DNA of 64,000 nt from an uncultured Clostridium sp. Lineage in GTDB: Bacteria > Bacillota > Clostridia > TANB77 > CAG-508. Positions 25,667 to 34,204 of the stretch are shown in pieces (the stretch's first letter is position 1; each line of letters starts with the position of its first letter). The notes below the pieces were generated by a model, which worked only from the letters and a program-made list of their open reading frames with translations, ran no database searches and was not told the DNA's origin. The stretch is from contig URYN01000006.1 in NCBI GenBank assembly GCA_900552135.1, positions 1-64,000 on the forward strand, read 5' to 3'. A program made the position numbers and the translations under genes.

Positions 25667-26182
25667 CTAATCTTTATATCCAATATAAGGTAAGTTTCTG
25701 TTGAATCCATCTTCATCATCAAATCCATAGCCCACAATAAATTTATTTGGAACTTCAAATCCTAAATAATCTATATTAACTTCTTCTTCTCTTCTGCTTG
25801 GTTTGCTTAGAAGACTACAGATTTTCAATGTTCTTGGTGCCTTTTCTTGTAAATGTTTTGTTATATAATTCATACTTCTTCCAGTATCAATTATATCCTC
25901 AATAATTAAAACATCTTTACCTTCTATTTTTTCTTTTTCGATATCTAAATGTTTCTTTATAGTTCCTGTACTTTGAGTTCCTTCATAGCTTGAAATTTTA
26001 ATAAATTCAACTTGCATTTTAGTCTTCATTTTTAATGTTAAATCAACCGCAAAAAATGCAGCTCCATTTAACACGCAAATTGCCACAAGCTCTTTTCCTT
26101 CATAGTCCTTATCAATTTGTTTAGCTAGTTCATCAATTCTTGCATTTAATTCTTCTTTTCCAATTAATTCTTTTATTTCCAT
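25667..26182 (-). CDS. hpt: Hypoxanthine phosphoribosyltransferase
   Basis: This 171-residue type I phosphoribosyltransferase has the PRPP site VLIIEDIIDTGRSM. Other family residues are VCVLNGAAFFAVDL, KISSYEGTQSTG and the late YGFDDEDGFNRNLPYIG. It converts hypoxanthine (and guanine) plus PRPP into IMP or GMP for purine salvage. It is the first gene of the hpt-trmR-trhP group. GGGGGAG precedes the ATG. Confidence 0.95.
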   Translation of the reverse strand: MEIKELIGKEELNARIDELAKQIDKDYEGKELVAICVLNGAAFFAVDLTLKMKTKMQVEFIKISSYEGTQSTGTIKKHLDIEKEKIEGKDVLIIEDIIDTGRSMNYITKHLQEKAPRTLKICSLLSKPSRREEEVNIDYLGFEVPNKFIVGYGFDDEDGFNRNLPYIGYKD

Positions 26183-26285
26183 AACTCCCCCAAAATACCA
26201 TAAAATTAGTTTTAATTATATCACAAAAATTAAGTTTTTGGCAAGTTTTATATAAAATTAAACTTTTTATGTAAAATCGCATGTT

Positions 26286-26318
26286 TTGACAAACTTTGCA
26301 ATTTCTTTATTATATAAT
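26286..26318 (+). promoter_or_regulatory. Probable promoter of the 43-residue gene
   Basis: A perfect TTGACA at 26286 is followed by the AT-rich TATATAAT near 26311-26318. The spacing to the best TATAAT is 21, or 19 to TATATA, so the exact -10 is unclear. Confidence 0.5.
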
Positions 26319-26331
26319 ACTAAATGGTGGC

Positions 26332-26355
26332 ATATCACCTGAAATAAGGTGATAT
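26332..26355 (+). promoter_or_regulatory. Hairpin covering the ribosome site of the 43-residue gene
   Basis: ATATCACCT, loop GAAATA, AGGTGATAT is a perfect 9-bp stem. Its right arm contains the only ribosome-binding-like sequence (AAGGTGAT), just before the ATG at 26357. Translation is therefore likely to depend on opening the hairpin. Confidence 0.65.
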
Positions 26356-26356
26356 T

Positions 26357-26488
26357 ATGTGCCGTGACAAACATAAGAGAAGCTGTACTGATGCAATTAT
26401 AAAACTACTAAAAAATTTACATAAGATTTTAAAACAAGTTTTAGCAGTTGCAGAAGTACTGAAATCTATTATTGATTTATTTCAGTAA
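26357..26488 (+). CDS. 43-residue Cys/Lys-containing small protein
   Basis: The frame encodes a basic head (MCRDKHKRSCTDAIIK) and an amphipathic helix (LLKNLHKILKQVLAVAEVLK) ending in SIIDLFQ. I do not recognise the family. Support for a real gene comes from a TTGACA-type promoter, a hairpin-masked ribosome site, an intrinsic terminator right after the stop, and a partial second copy of head and leader 218 bases downstream. The head has two Cys and a run of Lys/Arg/His, which might bind metal or nucleic acid. It could be a small spore or regulatory protein, but nothing in the sequence decides this. Confidence 0.65.
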   Translation: MCRDKHKRSCTDAIIKLLKNLHKILKQVLAVAEVLKSIIDLFQ

Positions 26489-26491
26489 TAG

Positions 26492-26528
26492 AAAAAACAG
26501 GCATTCGAGAGGTGCCTGTTTTTTTTTG
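26492..26528 (+). terminator. Intrinsic terminator of the 43-residue gene
   Basis: AACAGGCA and TGCCTGTT form a stem extended by flanking A and T runs, followed by nine T residues. Confidence 0.9.
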
Positions 26529-26574
26529 CAATTTTCAATTGCGGTGGTCTATCCCTTTAATTTAGTGTAACTTT

Positions 26575-26736
26575 ATGTCTCACGACAAACATAAGAGAAA
26601 TTGTACTAATAAAATTGTAAAAGCATCAAAAACCTACAAAAATATTATACTAAATTTTCATTTTTTTGCAATAAAGTTTATATATTTTCCAGAGGAATCA
26701 TTCGACAAAATTTTCGCCCAAAAGGGGCGTCCCTAA
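26575..26736 (+). pseudogene. Decayed duplicate of the 43-residue gene
   Basis: The frame begins MSHDKHKRNCTNKIVKASK, clearly a copy of the head of the gene at 26357, and the DNA match extends into the leader (GGTGG...TATC...). The helical part is lost and the frame runs into unrelated AT-rich sequence, ending inside a TTCGCCCAA repeat that supplies the TAA. The leader hairpin is broken and no ribosome site remains. Confidence 0.65.
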
Positions 26737-26747
26737 TGGGCGAAAAA
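26711..26747. repeat. TTCGCCCAA palindromic repeat
   Basis: A copy with arms TTCGCCCAAAAGGGGCGTCC and CTAATGGGCGAAAA. It truncates the decayed small gene on one strand and abuts the typA terminator on the other. Confidence 0.88.
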
Positions 26748-26786
26748 ATGATCCTTCGAGTGAATTTGTTTTCTCCCGAAGAATCA
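26742..26786 (-). terminator. Intrinsic terminator of typA
   Basis: On the minus strand TGATTCTTCGGGAG pairs with CTCGAAGGATCA (one wobble, one bulge), followed by six T residues that merge with the neighbouring repeat. Confidence 0.75.
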
Positions 26787-26792
26787 ATTTTT

Positions 26793-28601
26793 CTATCTTC
26801 TTGCAGCTTTTTCTCTGTCTTTGTTATTTAATATTACTTTTCTTAGTCTAATATTTTTTGGTGTTACTTCAACAAGTTCATCTTCTGCAATGAATTCTAT
26901 TGCTTTTTCTAGTGATAATTGAATTGGTGGAACTAATCTTAATGCATCATCAGATCCAGAAGCTCTTGTGTTTGTAAGGTGTTTTTCTTTACAAACGTTT
27001 ATAGAAATATCTTCATTTCTAGAGTTTATACCAACTATCATTCCTTCGTAAACTTCCACACCAGGTCCTATGAATAATTCTCCTCTTAATTGAGCATTGT
27101 ATAATCCATAAGTGATTGATGTTCCTTGTTCGAATGCAACTAAAACTCCTCTTGTTCTTGCTTGAATGTCTCCTTTGTATGGTTCATAGCAATCGAATAT
27201 TGAGTTCATTGTTCCTGTTCCCTTTGTATCTGTTAAGAATTCTGTTCTATAACCAATTAATCCACGTGCTGGAATCTTGAATTCTATTTTTGTATGTCCG
27301 GCTTCAGCTGGTTCCATGTTCTTCATTTCAGCTTTACGTCTTCCTAATTTTTCTATAACTGTTCCGATTGCATCGTCTGGTACGTTTACAACTAAGTCCT
27401 CTATTGGCTCACATTTTACACCATCAATCTCTTTGAAAATAACCTTTGGACGAGATACTAGAAGTTCGTATCCTTCTCTTCTCATTTCTTCTATTAATAC
27501 AGATAAGTGTAATTCACCACGTCCGCATACTTCGAAGCTATCTGGAGAAGCTGTTTCTTTAACACGTAAACTTACGTTTCTTTCTAGCTCTTTGAATAAT
27601 CTGTCTCTGATGTGTCTTGATGTAACAAATTCTCCTTCTTGTCCTGCAAAAGGTCCATTATTTACACTAAATGTCATAGAAACTGTTGGTTCATCTATGT
27701 TTACAAATGGAATTTTTTCTGGATTTGCTAAATCACAAATTGTATCTCCAATGCTAATGTCTGGAATACCTGATATAGCAACTATATCTCCAGCATCAAC
27801 TTCATCAACTTCAACTCTTTTTAATCCCATGTATGTGAATAATTTTGCAATTTTTCCTTGTGTATTTTTTTCTTGTTTACAAATTGAAACTGGCATTCCA
27901 TTCTTTATTTTACCACGTTCAATTCTTCCTATTGCAATTCTTCCTAAATAATCATCATAATCAATATTAGATACTAACATTTGCATTGTTCCATCCATAT
28001 CACAAGTAGGTGGTTCAATTTTGTCTATTATTGTATCGAATATGCAAGTAATGTTGTCAGAATCATCTGATAAGTTCATTTTTGCAATTCCGTTTTTAGC
28101 TGATGCATAAATAACTGGGAAATCTAATTGTTCATCTGTTGCATTAAGTTCGATGAATAATTCTATAACCTTGTCTAATGCTTTTTCAGGTTCTGCACCT
28201 GGTCTATCTATTTTGTTTATTACAACTATTGGTTTTAAGTTAAGTGCTAATGCCTTCTTTAAAACTTCTCTTGTTTGAGGCATTGGTCCTTCGAAAGCAT
28301 CTACTAATAGTAAAACACCATCAACAGTTTTTAATACACGCTCAACTTCTCCTCCGAAATCAGCGTGCCCTGGAGTATCAACTATGTTAATTTTAACTCC
28401 ATTATACATAACAGATGTGTTTTTAGAAAGAATTGTGATTCCTCTTTCCTTCTCTATATCTCCAGAGTCCATTACTCTTTCTGCTACTTGTTCGTTCTCT
28501 CTGAACACATGGCTTTGTTTTAAAAGAGCATCAACCAATGTAGTTTTACCATGGTCAACGTGTGCAATTATTGCAATATTTCTAATATTTTTGTTATTCA
28601 T
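26793..28601 (-). CDS. typA: Translational GTPase TypA/BipA
   Basis: This 602-residue ribosome-associated GTPase has G1 AHVDHGKTT, the RGITI switch, G3 DTPGHADFGGEVER, G4 NKIDRPGA and G5-like SAKNG. Domain 2 (about 205-290), EF-G-like domains 3 and 5, and the TypA-specific C-terminal domain follow, with GRGELHLSVLIEEMRREGYE and the TRTRGV-like segment. It supports ribosome assembly and growth under stress. Length matches the family. GAGGGGG before the ATG sits directly beside a dispersed repeat. Confidence 0.97.
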   Translation of the reverse strand: MNNKNIRNIAIIAHVDHGKTTLVDALLKQSHVFRENEQVAERVMDSGDIEKERGITILSKNTSVMYNGVKINIVDTPGHADFGGEVERVLKTVDGVLLLVDAFEGPMPQTREVLKKALALNLKPIVVINKIDRPGAEPEKALDKVIELFIELNATDEQLDFPVIYASAKNGIAKMNLSDDSDNITCIFDTIIDKIEPPTCDMDGTMQMLVSNIDYDDYLGRIAIGRIERGKIKNGMPVSICKQEKNTQGKIAKLFTYMGLKRVEVDEVDAGDIVAISGIPDISIGDTICDLANPEKIPFVNIDEPTVSMTFSVNNGPFAGQEGEFVTSRHIRDRLFKELERNVSLRVKETASPDSFEVCGRGELHLSVLIEEMRREGYELLVSRPKVIFKEIDGVKCEPIEDLVVNVPDDAIGTVIEKLGRRKAEMKNMEPAEAGHTKIEFKIPARGLIGYRTEFLTDTKGTGTMNSIFDCYEPYKGDIQARTRGVLVAFEQGTSITYGLYNAQLRGELFIGPGVEVYEGMIVGINSRNEDISINVCKEKHLTNTRASGSDDALRLVPPIQLSLEKAIEFIAEDELVEVTPKNIRLRKVILNNKDREKAARR

Positions 28602-28612
28602 TTTTCCCCCTC

Positions 28613-28646
28613 TTCGCCCAATAGGGACGTCCCTTTTTGGGCGATT
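28613..28646. repeat. TTCGCCCAA palindromic repeat upstream of typA
   Basis: Copy with TTCGCCCAATAGGGACGTCC and CTTTTTGGGCGA arms. On the minus strand it ends a few bases before the typA ribosome site, so it would be in the leader of the mRNA. Confidence 0.85.
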
Positions 28647-28787
28647 ACAATTTAAATTTAATTATTTCAATTTTTATTATTTTTCATAAAACGTAATTTT
28701 ATCAATTAGCTTTAACATCACAAAAGTCATATAAAATCACATTTTAAAAAGCTTTTATTTTATCATGTATTTAATACTCTCCAAGGA

Positions 28788-28826
28788 TTTCGCCCAAAAA
28801 AGGGAGTCCCCATTGGGCGAAAATTT
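28788..28826. repeat. TTCGCCCAA palindromic repeat after the S1-domain gene
   Basis: Copy with TTCGCCCAAAAAAGGGAGTC and CCCATTGGGCGAAAATTT. It ends one base before the stop codon of the S1-domain gene. Confidence 0.88.
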
Positions 28827-28827
28827 A

Positions 28828-29931
28828 TTAAGCATTCTCTTTATATTCTTGTGATGTTCCTTCTAGTTCTCTTATAGATAACTCGATTTTTTTGTTTTCT
28901 AAATCTATGTTTATTATTTTTGCATTAACTTTTTGTCCAACTTGAAGCTCTTCTTCAGGTTTTGCTATTTTTCTTTCACAGATTTGTGAAATGTGAACTA
29001 ATCCTTCTATTCCTTTTTCTAATTCTGCAAATGCTCCAAATGGCATTAACTTAGAAATTTTTACTTTTACCACGTCTCCAACATGATATTTTTCTTCAAC
29101 CTTGTTCCAAGGGTTTGGACCTTTTTTCTCATAAGATAATTTGAATCTCTTATTTTCTTTATCAAGTTCTTTTACCTTTACATCTATTACTTGTCCAACT
29201 TGTAAAATATCTCTTGGATTCTGGTTTCTTCCCCATGTCATTTCTGATATATGTAATAAACCTTGTGCTCCGCCAATATCAACAAATGCACCATAATCGC
29301 TTATTGAAGTAACAGTTCCAGAATATTTCTTTCCAACTTCTATGTTGTTCCAAAATTCTTCTTCTTTTTTCTTCTTTTCTTCTTCAACTAATTCTTTAAC
29401 AGATCCAATTATTTTTCTAGATTTTTCATCATTTTCTATAATTCTGAATCTTATAATTTTTCCTTTATAAGAATTTATATCTTCATCTCTTCCAATTCCT
29501 GAAAGTGATAAAGGTACAAATATTCTTATTAAGTTTTTGTATAAAACTACAAGTCCATTTTTGTTTACGCTTGAAACAGGCTCTTCAAAAATAAAATTTG
29601 CTTCAACTTTTTCGTTGAATTCTTTTCTTATTTCTTTTATTTTAGCATGTTTGCAAGACATTAAAACATTTCCTTGTCCATCATTCATTTTAAGAATATC
29701 TGCTTTTATTTTATCCCCTACTTTGTATTCTTCAGCAGGTTCAAGTCCCTTTTCACTAAAGAATTCGTTTCTAGGAATAATTCCATCAGCTTTATATCCT
29801 ATATTTGCAAAGATTTCTCCTTTGCTATTTATTTCAACTATTGTACCATTAACAGTTGTTCCAACTTTTATTTGTTTCAAAGTTTGGTTTACTATGTCTT
29901 CAAAAGTTAAATTGTCTTCAAATTTCTCCAT
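28828..29931 (-). CDS. rpsA: S1 RNA-binding domain protein (ribosomal protein S1-like)
   Basis: This 367-residue protein carries three clear S1 domains: about 20-85 (GTTVNGTIVEINSKGEIFA), 195-262 (KKYSGTVTSISDYGAFVDIG) and 278-347 (GDVVKVKISKLMPFGAFAEL). A more divergent S1-like stretch lies at about 105-175. This is the short Firmicute form of ribosomal protein S1, which binds mRNA. The cmk-plsC fusion lies just upstream, and cmk next to rpsA is a widely conserved order. It is not the six-domain protein of proteobacteria. AAGGA precedes the ATG. Confidence 0.9.
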   Translation of the reverse strand: MEKFEDNLTFEDIVNQTLKQIKVGTTVNGTIVEINSKGEIFANIGYKADGIIPRNEFFSEKGLEPAEEYKVGDKIKADILKMNDGQGNVLMSCKHAKIKEIRKEFNEKVEANFIFEEPVSSVNKNGLVVLYKNLIRIFVPLSLSGIGRDEDINSYKGKIIRFRIIENDEKSRKIIGSVKELVEEEKKKKEEEFWNNIEVGKKYSGTVTSISDYGAFVDIGGAQGLLHISEMTWGRNQNPRDILQVGQVIDVKVKELDKENKRFKLSYEKKGPNPWNKVEEKYHVGDVVKVKISKLMPFGAFAELEKGIEGLVHISQICERKIAKPEEELQVGQKVNAKIINIDLENKKIELSIRELEGTSQEYKENA

Positions 29932-29991
29932 AAAAATCCTTCACTTCTATATATTTTTTCTATTTAGAATTTTTCAAAATAGAATTTAATC

Positions 29992-30026
29992 TTCGCCCAA
30001 AATCTTCCGTCCTTATTGATTGAAGA
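29992..30026. repeat. Degenerate TTCGCCCAA repeat
   Basis: The left arm CTTCGCCCAAAATCTTCCGT is intact, but the right arm has decayed (TTATTGATTGAAG). It lies between the cmk-plsC fusion and the S1-domain gene. Confidence 0.6.
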
Positions 30027-30085
30027 ACATTTTTTTATGTTGGGTTTTAATTAAAATTTCTCTACGGTATTATATATTATTTTCG

Positions 30086-31387
30086 TTATTTTGTCAACAT
30101 AATAATATTATCCATTATCTCTTTTGTTGCCATATCTAAATCGTCTTTTCCAGGATTCTTACTATTGTACTTACTAAAGTCTATTGGCTTACCAAAATTA
30201 AGTGTTACTCTAGTAAAAGGTTTAAAACTTCCTTTTATTCCAACAGGTACAACCTGAGTGTTCGTTTTTATTGCCATGTATGCTGTTCCATTCGGTACTT
30301 TTATGTTTCTTTCTAGTCCTCTTCTTGTTCCCTCGGGGAATATTCCAAGTACTTCTCCATTCTTCAAAATGGTTAAGCATCTCTTCATCGCATCCATATC
30401 TCTCATTCCCCTTTTTATAGGAATAACGTCAAATACGTGTGCTAACCAGTTGAAGAATCCATTGTTAAACAAATCTTCTTTTGCCACAAAGTAAACTTTT
30501 CTATTTATGGCAGTTACTAATCCAAGAGCATCTAAATAATTCAAATGATTTGCACATATAATAACAGGCCCCTCTTGTGGAAGATTTTCAAAATTTACTT
30601 TTTTTATTCTATAAACTACTACATAGAAAGCATGAATAAGCGCTTTTATTACTGCTCTTTCAGTTTTTTTCCATGGAGTTTCTTTTCTAATAGAATATAT
30701 CTTAGATTCTTTTTTTTTATTTTTCAAAACCTTGTCTATTACCTTGCTCATTGCATCAGCTTGTTGTTTTACAGTCATTTTAGTTGTATCTATAACCACA
30801 GCGTCAGGAGCAACTTTTAATGCTCCTACTTCTTTCTCCATGTCGTTTTTGTCTCTCTTTTTTATGTTTTCAAGAATTTCTTCATAAGACATTTCTATTC
30901 CTTTTTCTTGATTCTGTTTGAATCTTCTTTGAGCCCTAACTTCAACATCAGCATCAAGATATATTTTTACATCTGCTGTTGGGAATACAACTGTTGTAAT
31001 ATCTCTTCCCTCCATTATTACATTTTTTCCTTGAGCCATCTTTCTTTGAAGACTTGTCATTGCTGTTCTTATTTGTATAATTGAAGAAACTGGCGAAACT
31101 TTTTCAGAGACTCTTTTGCTTCTTATTTCTTCTGTTACATCTTCGCCATTTAAGAATACTTTTTGTTTTCCATCTTCAAGTTTTAGTTCAATATTTATGG
31201 TTTTAAGCATCTCAGCAATTTTTTCTTCTTCATCCATTCCAATATTTTTATTAAGCATTTCCAAAGTTACACATCTATAGGTTGCACCTGTATCAATATT
31301 TAATAGATTATATTTTTTTGACAAAATCTCTGCCATTGTTCCTTTGCCTGTTCCTGCAGGGCCATCAATCGCTACTATAAAAGACAT
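30086..31387 (-). CDS. cmk: Cytidylate kinase fused to PlsC acyltransferase
   Basis: This 433-residue protein fuses two enzymes. Residues 1-220 are cytidylate kinase: P loop IDGPAGTGKGT, TGATYRCVTLEML, EGRDITTVVFP, and a lid with RAQRRFKQNQ. Residues about 240-433 are a 1-acylglycerol-3-phosphate acyltransferase: NHLNYLD (intact HX4D), IFPEGTRRG and VPVGIKG. In many Clostridia these are adjacent separate genes, so the fusion is an extension of that order. It would phosphorylate CMP/dCMP and acylate lysophosphatidate, which links nucleotide supply and phospholipid synthesis (CDP-diacylglycerol needs CTP). No frame break is seen at the junction. Confidence 0.94.
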   Translation of the reverse strand: MSFIVAIDGPAGTGKGTMAEILSKKYNLLNIDTGATYRCVTLEMLNKNIGMDEEEKIAEMLKTINIELKLEDGKQKVFLNGEDVTEEIRSKRVSEKVSPVSSIIQIRTAMTSLQRKMAQGKNVIMEGRDITTVVFPTADVKIYLDADVEVRAQRRFKQNQEKGIEMSYEEILENIKKRDKNDMEKEVGALKVAPDAVVIDTTKMTVKQQADAMSKVIDKVLKNKKKESKIYSIRKETPWKKTERAVIKALIHAFYVVVYRIKKVNFENLPQEGPVIICANHLNYLDALGLVTAINRKVYFVAKEDLFNNGFFNWLAHVFDVIPIKRGMRDMDAMKRCLTILKNGEVLGIFPEGTRRGLERNIKVPNGTAYMAIKTNTQVVPVGIKGSFKPFTRVTLNFGKPIDFSKYNSKNPGKDDLDMATKEIMDNIIMLTK

Positions 31388-31404
31388 TTTTCTTACCTCT
31401 TTCC

Positions 31405-33741
31405 TTATTTCTTACTTATTAAATTGTACTCGTAGACCTTTACATTTTTTACATAATTGGTAAATTCATCTTTAGATATATTCATGTTAAATTCTGTCTT
31501 GTTCTTTAATTCTAATGTATATAAATCTAAATTAATAAGAATCTCTTGTGATACATCCATTCCAAGTGGTAATGTATGATTATCGTTCTCGTAGAATGCA
31601 ATATTAGAGAAAAACATTAATTTTGTGTTTTCTGGTACATTTATCTTATAAAGATTTGTTTCTTTTGATGTTGCAATCTTTTCTAAATTGTTAAGAGTTT
31701 CCCAAGGATTTATACTAAATTTATCGAATCCCTCAGTGTCTAGAACTTGGTTACTTGCTTTATATACCGGCAAATCATAAGGAGTATCTATTTTATCTGA
31801 TCCACTCTCTAAGTTTTCTCTTATATTTCTTAACTTCTCTATAAACTCACTTAATTCTGTATTTAAGTTTACACCCAATACTTCAAACTTATTTTTTTCA
31901 TTTTCTCTGTGCTTATTATTTTTTAATTTCTTTATTTTTGTTTTATCTTCGCTTACATTTCCAAATATATCAAAATCTTTTTCTTCTATTGTTTCAAGAT
32001 TTTCTTTATATTCTTCTTGCAAATCATCTAATAAGTTTATTATATCCTCTTCGTCAGATTTAGATAATTTTTTTTTTGAAACTAAATTTATTCCTTCCAA
32101 CACATAGTTTGAGGCAAATAATGCGTTAAGCTCATCATGTGAAAGCTTTTCTCTTTGTTCCATATCAACTTTATTAGCTAGTTTTTCTATGTCGCCCTCA
32201 TAATCAAAAGCCTTTGTTATGCTAGTTCTCTTTTCTTCTTCAACACTCTCAGCTTCCACAAGCATTTTAGATTCGTCTTTATTAGCATATTTCCAAAATT
32301 CAAATATACTCTTTTTATGCTTATCAATTTCCTTCAAATATTCTGTGGCATTTTTTATTTTTCTTTCAAGGTTTTCAAATTTATTTTCCGCAGCCTTCAA
32401 ATCTAATTTTGCATTTTTGTTTTCTTTTCTTGTATTTTCTAAAGTTTTTCCAATCTTTATTATATCTTCTACAGTATAACTCTTGCTTTCTAGCTCAGCA
32501 TCTGAATAATGCACAATCTCGTTTTTATCTTGATTCAAAATATCTTTTAGTCTATCTTTATTTGCTGAATGTTGCTCAGTTTCTGGTTCTTTTGATTTTT
32601 TCCCTTTAAAGAAATATTTTATTCTTCCCATGAAAGTCTTTTTACATTCTAAGAAAGCATAAATTTCTCTTTCTTTTCTTAAATATTCTTGAGTCTGTTC
32701 TTCAGCTTTCTTCTGCAAATCTTTCACATCAGCCTTAAGTTCTGTATTTTCATTTTCTAATTTTTCATTTTCCTTAATCTTTAAAATAGCCTCTTCTTTA
32801 ATGAAATCTGCTAAATTATCATACTCAATCTTTCTACTATCTTGAAGAAATTCAATTCCACCCTCTTGGTTTATTTTCACATCAAAAGCATACTCGTTAG
32901 GAATTTCATAGGCCAATATAAACAAGGCTTTAAGTTGTTTATACCATTTTTGAGCCTCTTTCTTATCCTTTAAAATAATTCTGTATTTGCTTGTCATTTT
33001 ATCAAAAATTACAGTTTCACCAACAATTTGTAAAAATGTGTTTCCTTCTTGATCTGTAATCTCATAAACAGATGGCCAATTCTTCGTGAAATACCACAAA
33101 TAATTTTCAACATCTTCAATCTCAGACTTTTTCAAAATCTTACCTGTATACTCTTCATTACTAATTGGTATAAATACTGTTGTCGGACTCTTTTTTCTGC
33201 TTTTATTTGCTTCAATTTTTTTCTTTAACAAATAAAACATCGTTGAATTGTCAGTTTCTTTTGTTGAAGCAAGCATAAAATATCTGTCAGCATATTCAGA
33301 ATAAAAAACTTGCCATTTAAAATTATTTGGAAACTTTACATCAATAGGTATTTCCTTTTGGAAATTTTCCTGTTCCTCTTCAATCTTTTCAATGTCGTAA
33401 GTATTTGTCTGATTTATCATCTTTAAAAAATATGCATATTTTTCAATATCTTCATTATTTTCAGGTTTCATATAAGTAAATAATGGACTGGCAGTCGCAT
33501 ATCTTTCAGAAAGCTCGTCCAGCCTATCTTTTGGTGTAATCATTATATCTATATTTTTTACATCTACATATTTATATACTTTGTAACTCGTTTCATCATA
33601 CACTTTTGGCACATTATAATTAAGAGGTGTAAAATCTTTCAAAAATTCTGGCACCTTTTCTAATTCAAAACCAATATAACTTATTTTGTTTTTTAGTAGA
33701 TTTAAATTTTCTGTATTTCCCTTGAATGTTTTTCTTGGCAT
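31405..33741 (-). CDS. Large coiled-coil protein of unknown function
   Basis: I do not recognise this 778-residue soluble protein. A mixed N-terminal domain (about 1-310) includes aromatic stretches such as NNFKWQVFYSEYADRYFML. A strong coiled coil follows (about 320-375, with ENEKLENENTELKADVKDLQ), then a basic patch (RIKYFFKGKKSK), another charged helical region (about 425-520) and helical segments. A mixed C-terminal domain (about 660-778) contains PENTKLMFFSNIAFYENDNH. There is no signal peptide or membrane helix and no nucleotide-binding motif. It ends 17 bases before cmk-plsC, so it may be co-transcribed. GGAGG precedes the ATG. Confidence 0.85.
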   Translation of the reverse strand: MPRKTFKGNTENLNLLKNKISYIGFELEKVPEFLKDFTPLNYNVPKVYDETSYKVYKYVDVKNIDIMITPKDRLDELSERYATASPLFTYMKPENNEDIEKYAYFLKMINQTNTYDIEKIEEEQENFQKEIPIDVKFPNNFKWQVFYSEYADRYFMLASTKETDNSTMFYLLKKKIEANKSRKKSPTTVFIPISNEEYTGKILKKSEIEDVENYLWYFTKNWPSVYEITDQEGNTFLQIVGETVIFDKMTSKYRIILKDKKEAQKWYKQLKALFILAYEIPNEYAFDVKINQEGGIEFLQDSRKIEYDNLADFIKEEAILKIKENEKLENENTELKADVKDLQKKAEEQTQEYLRKEREIYAFLECKKTFMGRIKYFFKGKKSKEPETEQHSANKDRLKDILNQDKNEIVHYSDAELESKSYTVEDIIKIGKTLENTRKENKNAKLDLKAAENKFENLERKIKNATEYLKEIDKHKKSIFEFWKYANKDESKMLVEAESVEEEKRTSITKAFDYEGDIEKLANKVDMEQREKLSHDELNALFASNYVLEGINLVSKKKLSKSDEEDIINLLDDLQEEYKENLETIEEKDFDIFGNVSEDKTKIKKLKNNKHRENEKNKFEVLGVNLNTELSEFIEKLRNIRENLESGSDKIDTPYDLPVYKASNQVLDTEGFDKFSINPWETLNNLEKIATSKETNLYKINVPENTKLMFFSNIAFYENDNHTLPLGMDVSQEILINLDLYTLELKNKTEFNMNISKDEFTNYVKNVKVYEYNLISKK

Positions 33742-33886
33742 TTGTATTCCTCCAAATAATCTTTTTGTAAAATTCCTTGATAGTATATCACAACTTTCTT
33801 CATAATGCTATAAAAACATAAAGTTTTATAAAAACGGTTATATTATTTGATTATTTTATTTATTTTGGATTTATTTTAGATAAAAT

Positions 33887-34204
33887 TTATAAAAGATTTA
33901 AATAATTTTGATTAATATGAAAGATATGTAAAACCCATATTTCATTATTTTTTCTAATACTATATACAATAATAAAATTTTTAACCATTATTTTTCTAAG
34001 TTCTTGTTTTGTATCTTTTGTTATAAAAATTTGCTGGTGCTTTTTCGGAAAAAACTTTAATTTATTCACAGTAGTTAATATTTCTTTTACTGTCTTTTTT
34101 GCAATACTTGGCTCTTTTAATTGACTATAAATATAGTTATATATATTGTCTAAATTTTTGTATGCACCAGGTGACCATAAAATTTTATATTTTTCAATTT
34201 CCAA
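33887..34204 (-). CDS. RelE/ParE-superfamily toxin
   Basis: This protein of about 105 residues has the ParE/RelE fold: ILWSPGAYKNLDNIYNYI, KKTVKEILTTVNKLKFFPKK, and a beta hairpin LRKIMVKNFIIVYSIRKN. Members inhibit gyrase or cut mRNA on the ribosome; which applies here is not visible. The TTG at 34204, within the end of the antitoxin gene and after GGAGG, is preferred because it gives a normal toxin N-terminus (EIEKYKILWSP). An ATG at 34231 would add nine residues. It overlaps the antitoxin gene, so translation is coupled. Confidence 0.87.
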   Translation of the reverse strand: MEIEKYKILWSPGAYKNLDNIYNYIYSQLKEPSIAKKTVKEILTTVNKLKFFPKKHQQIFITKDTKQELRKIMVKNFIIVYSIRKNNEIWVLHIFHINQNYLNLL

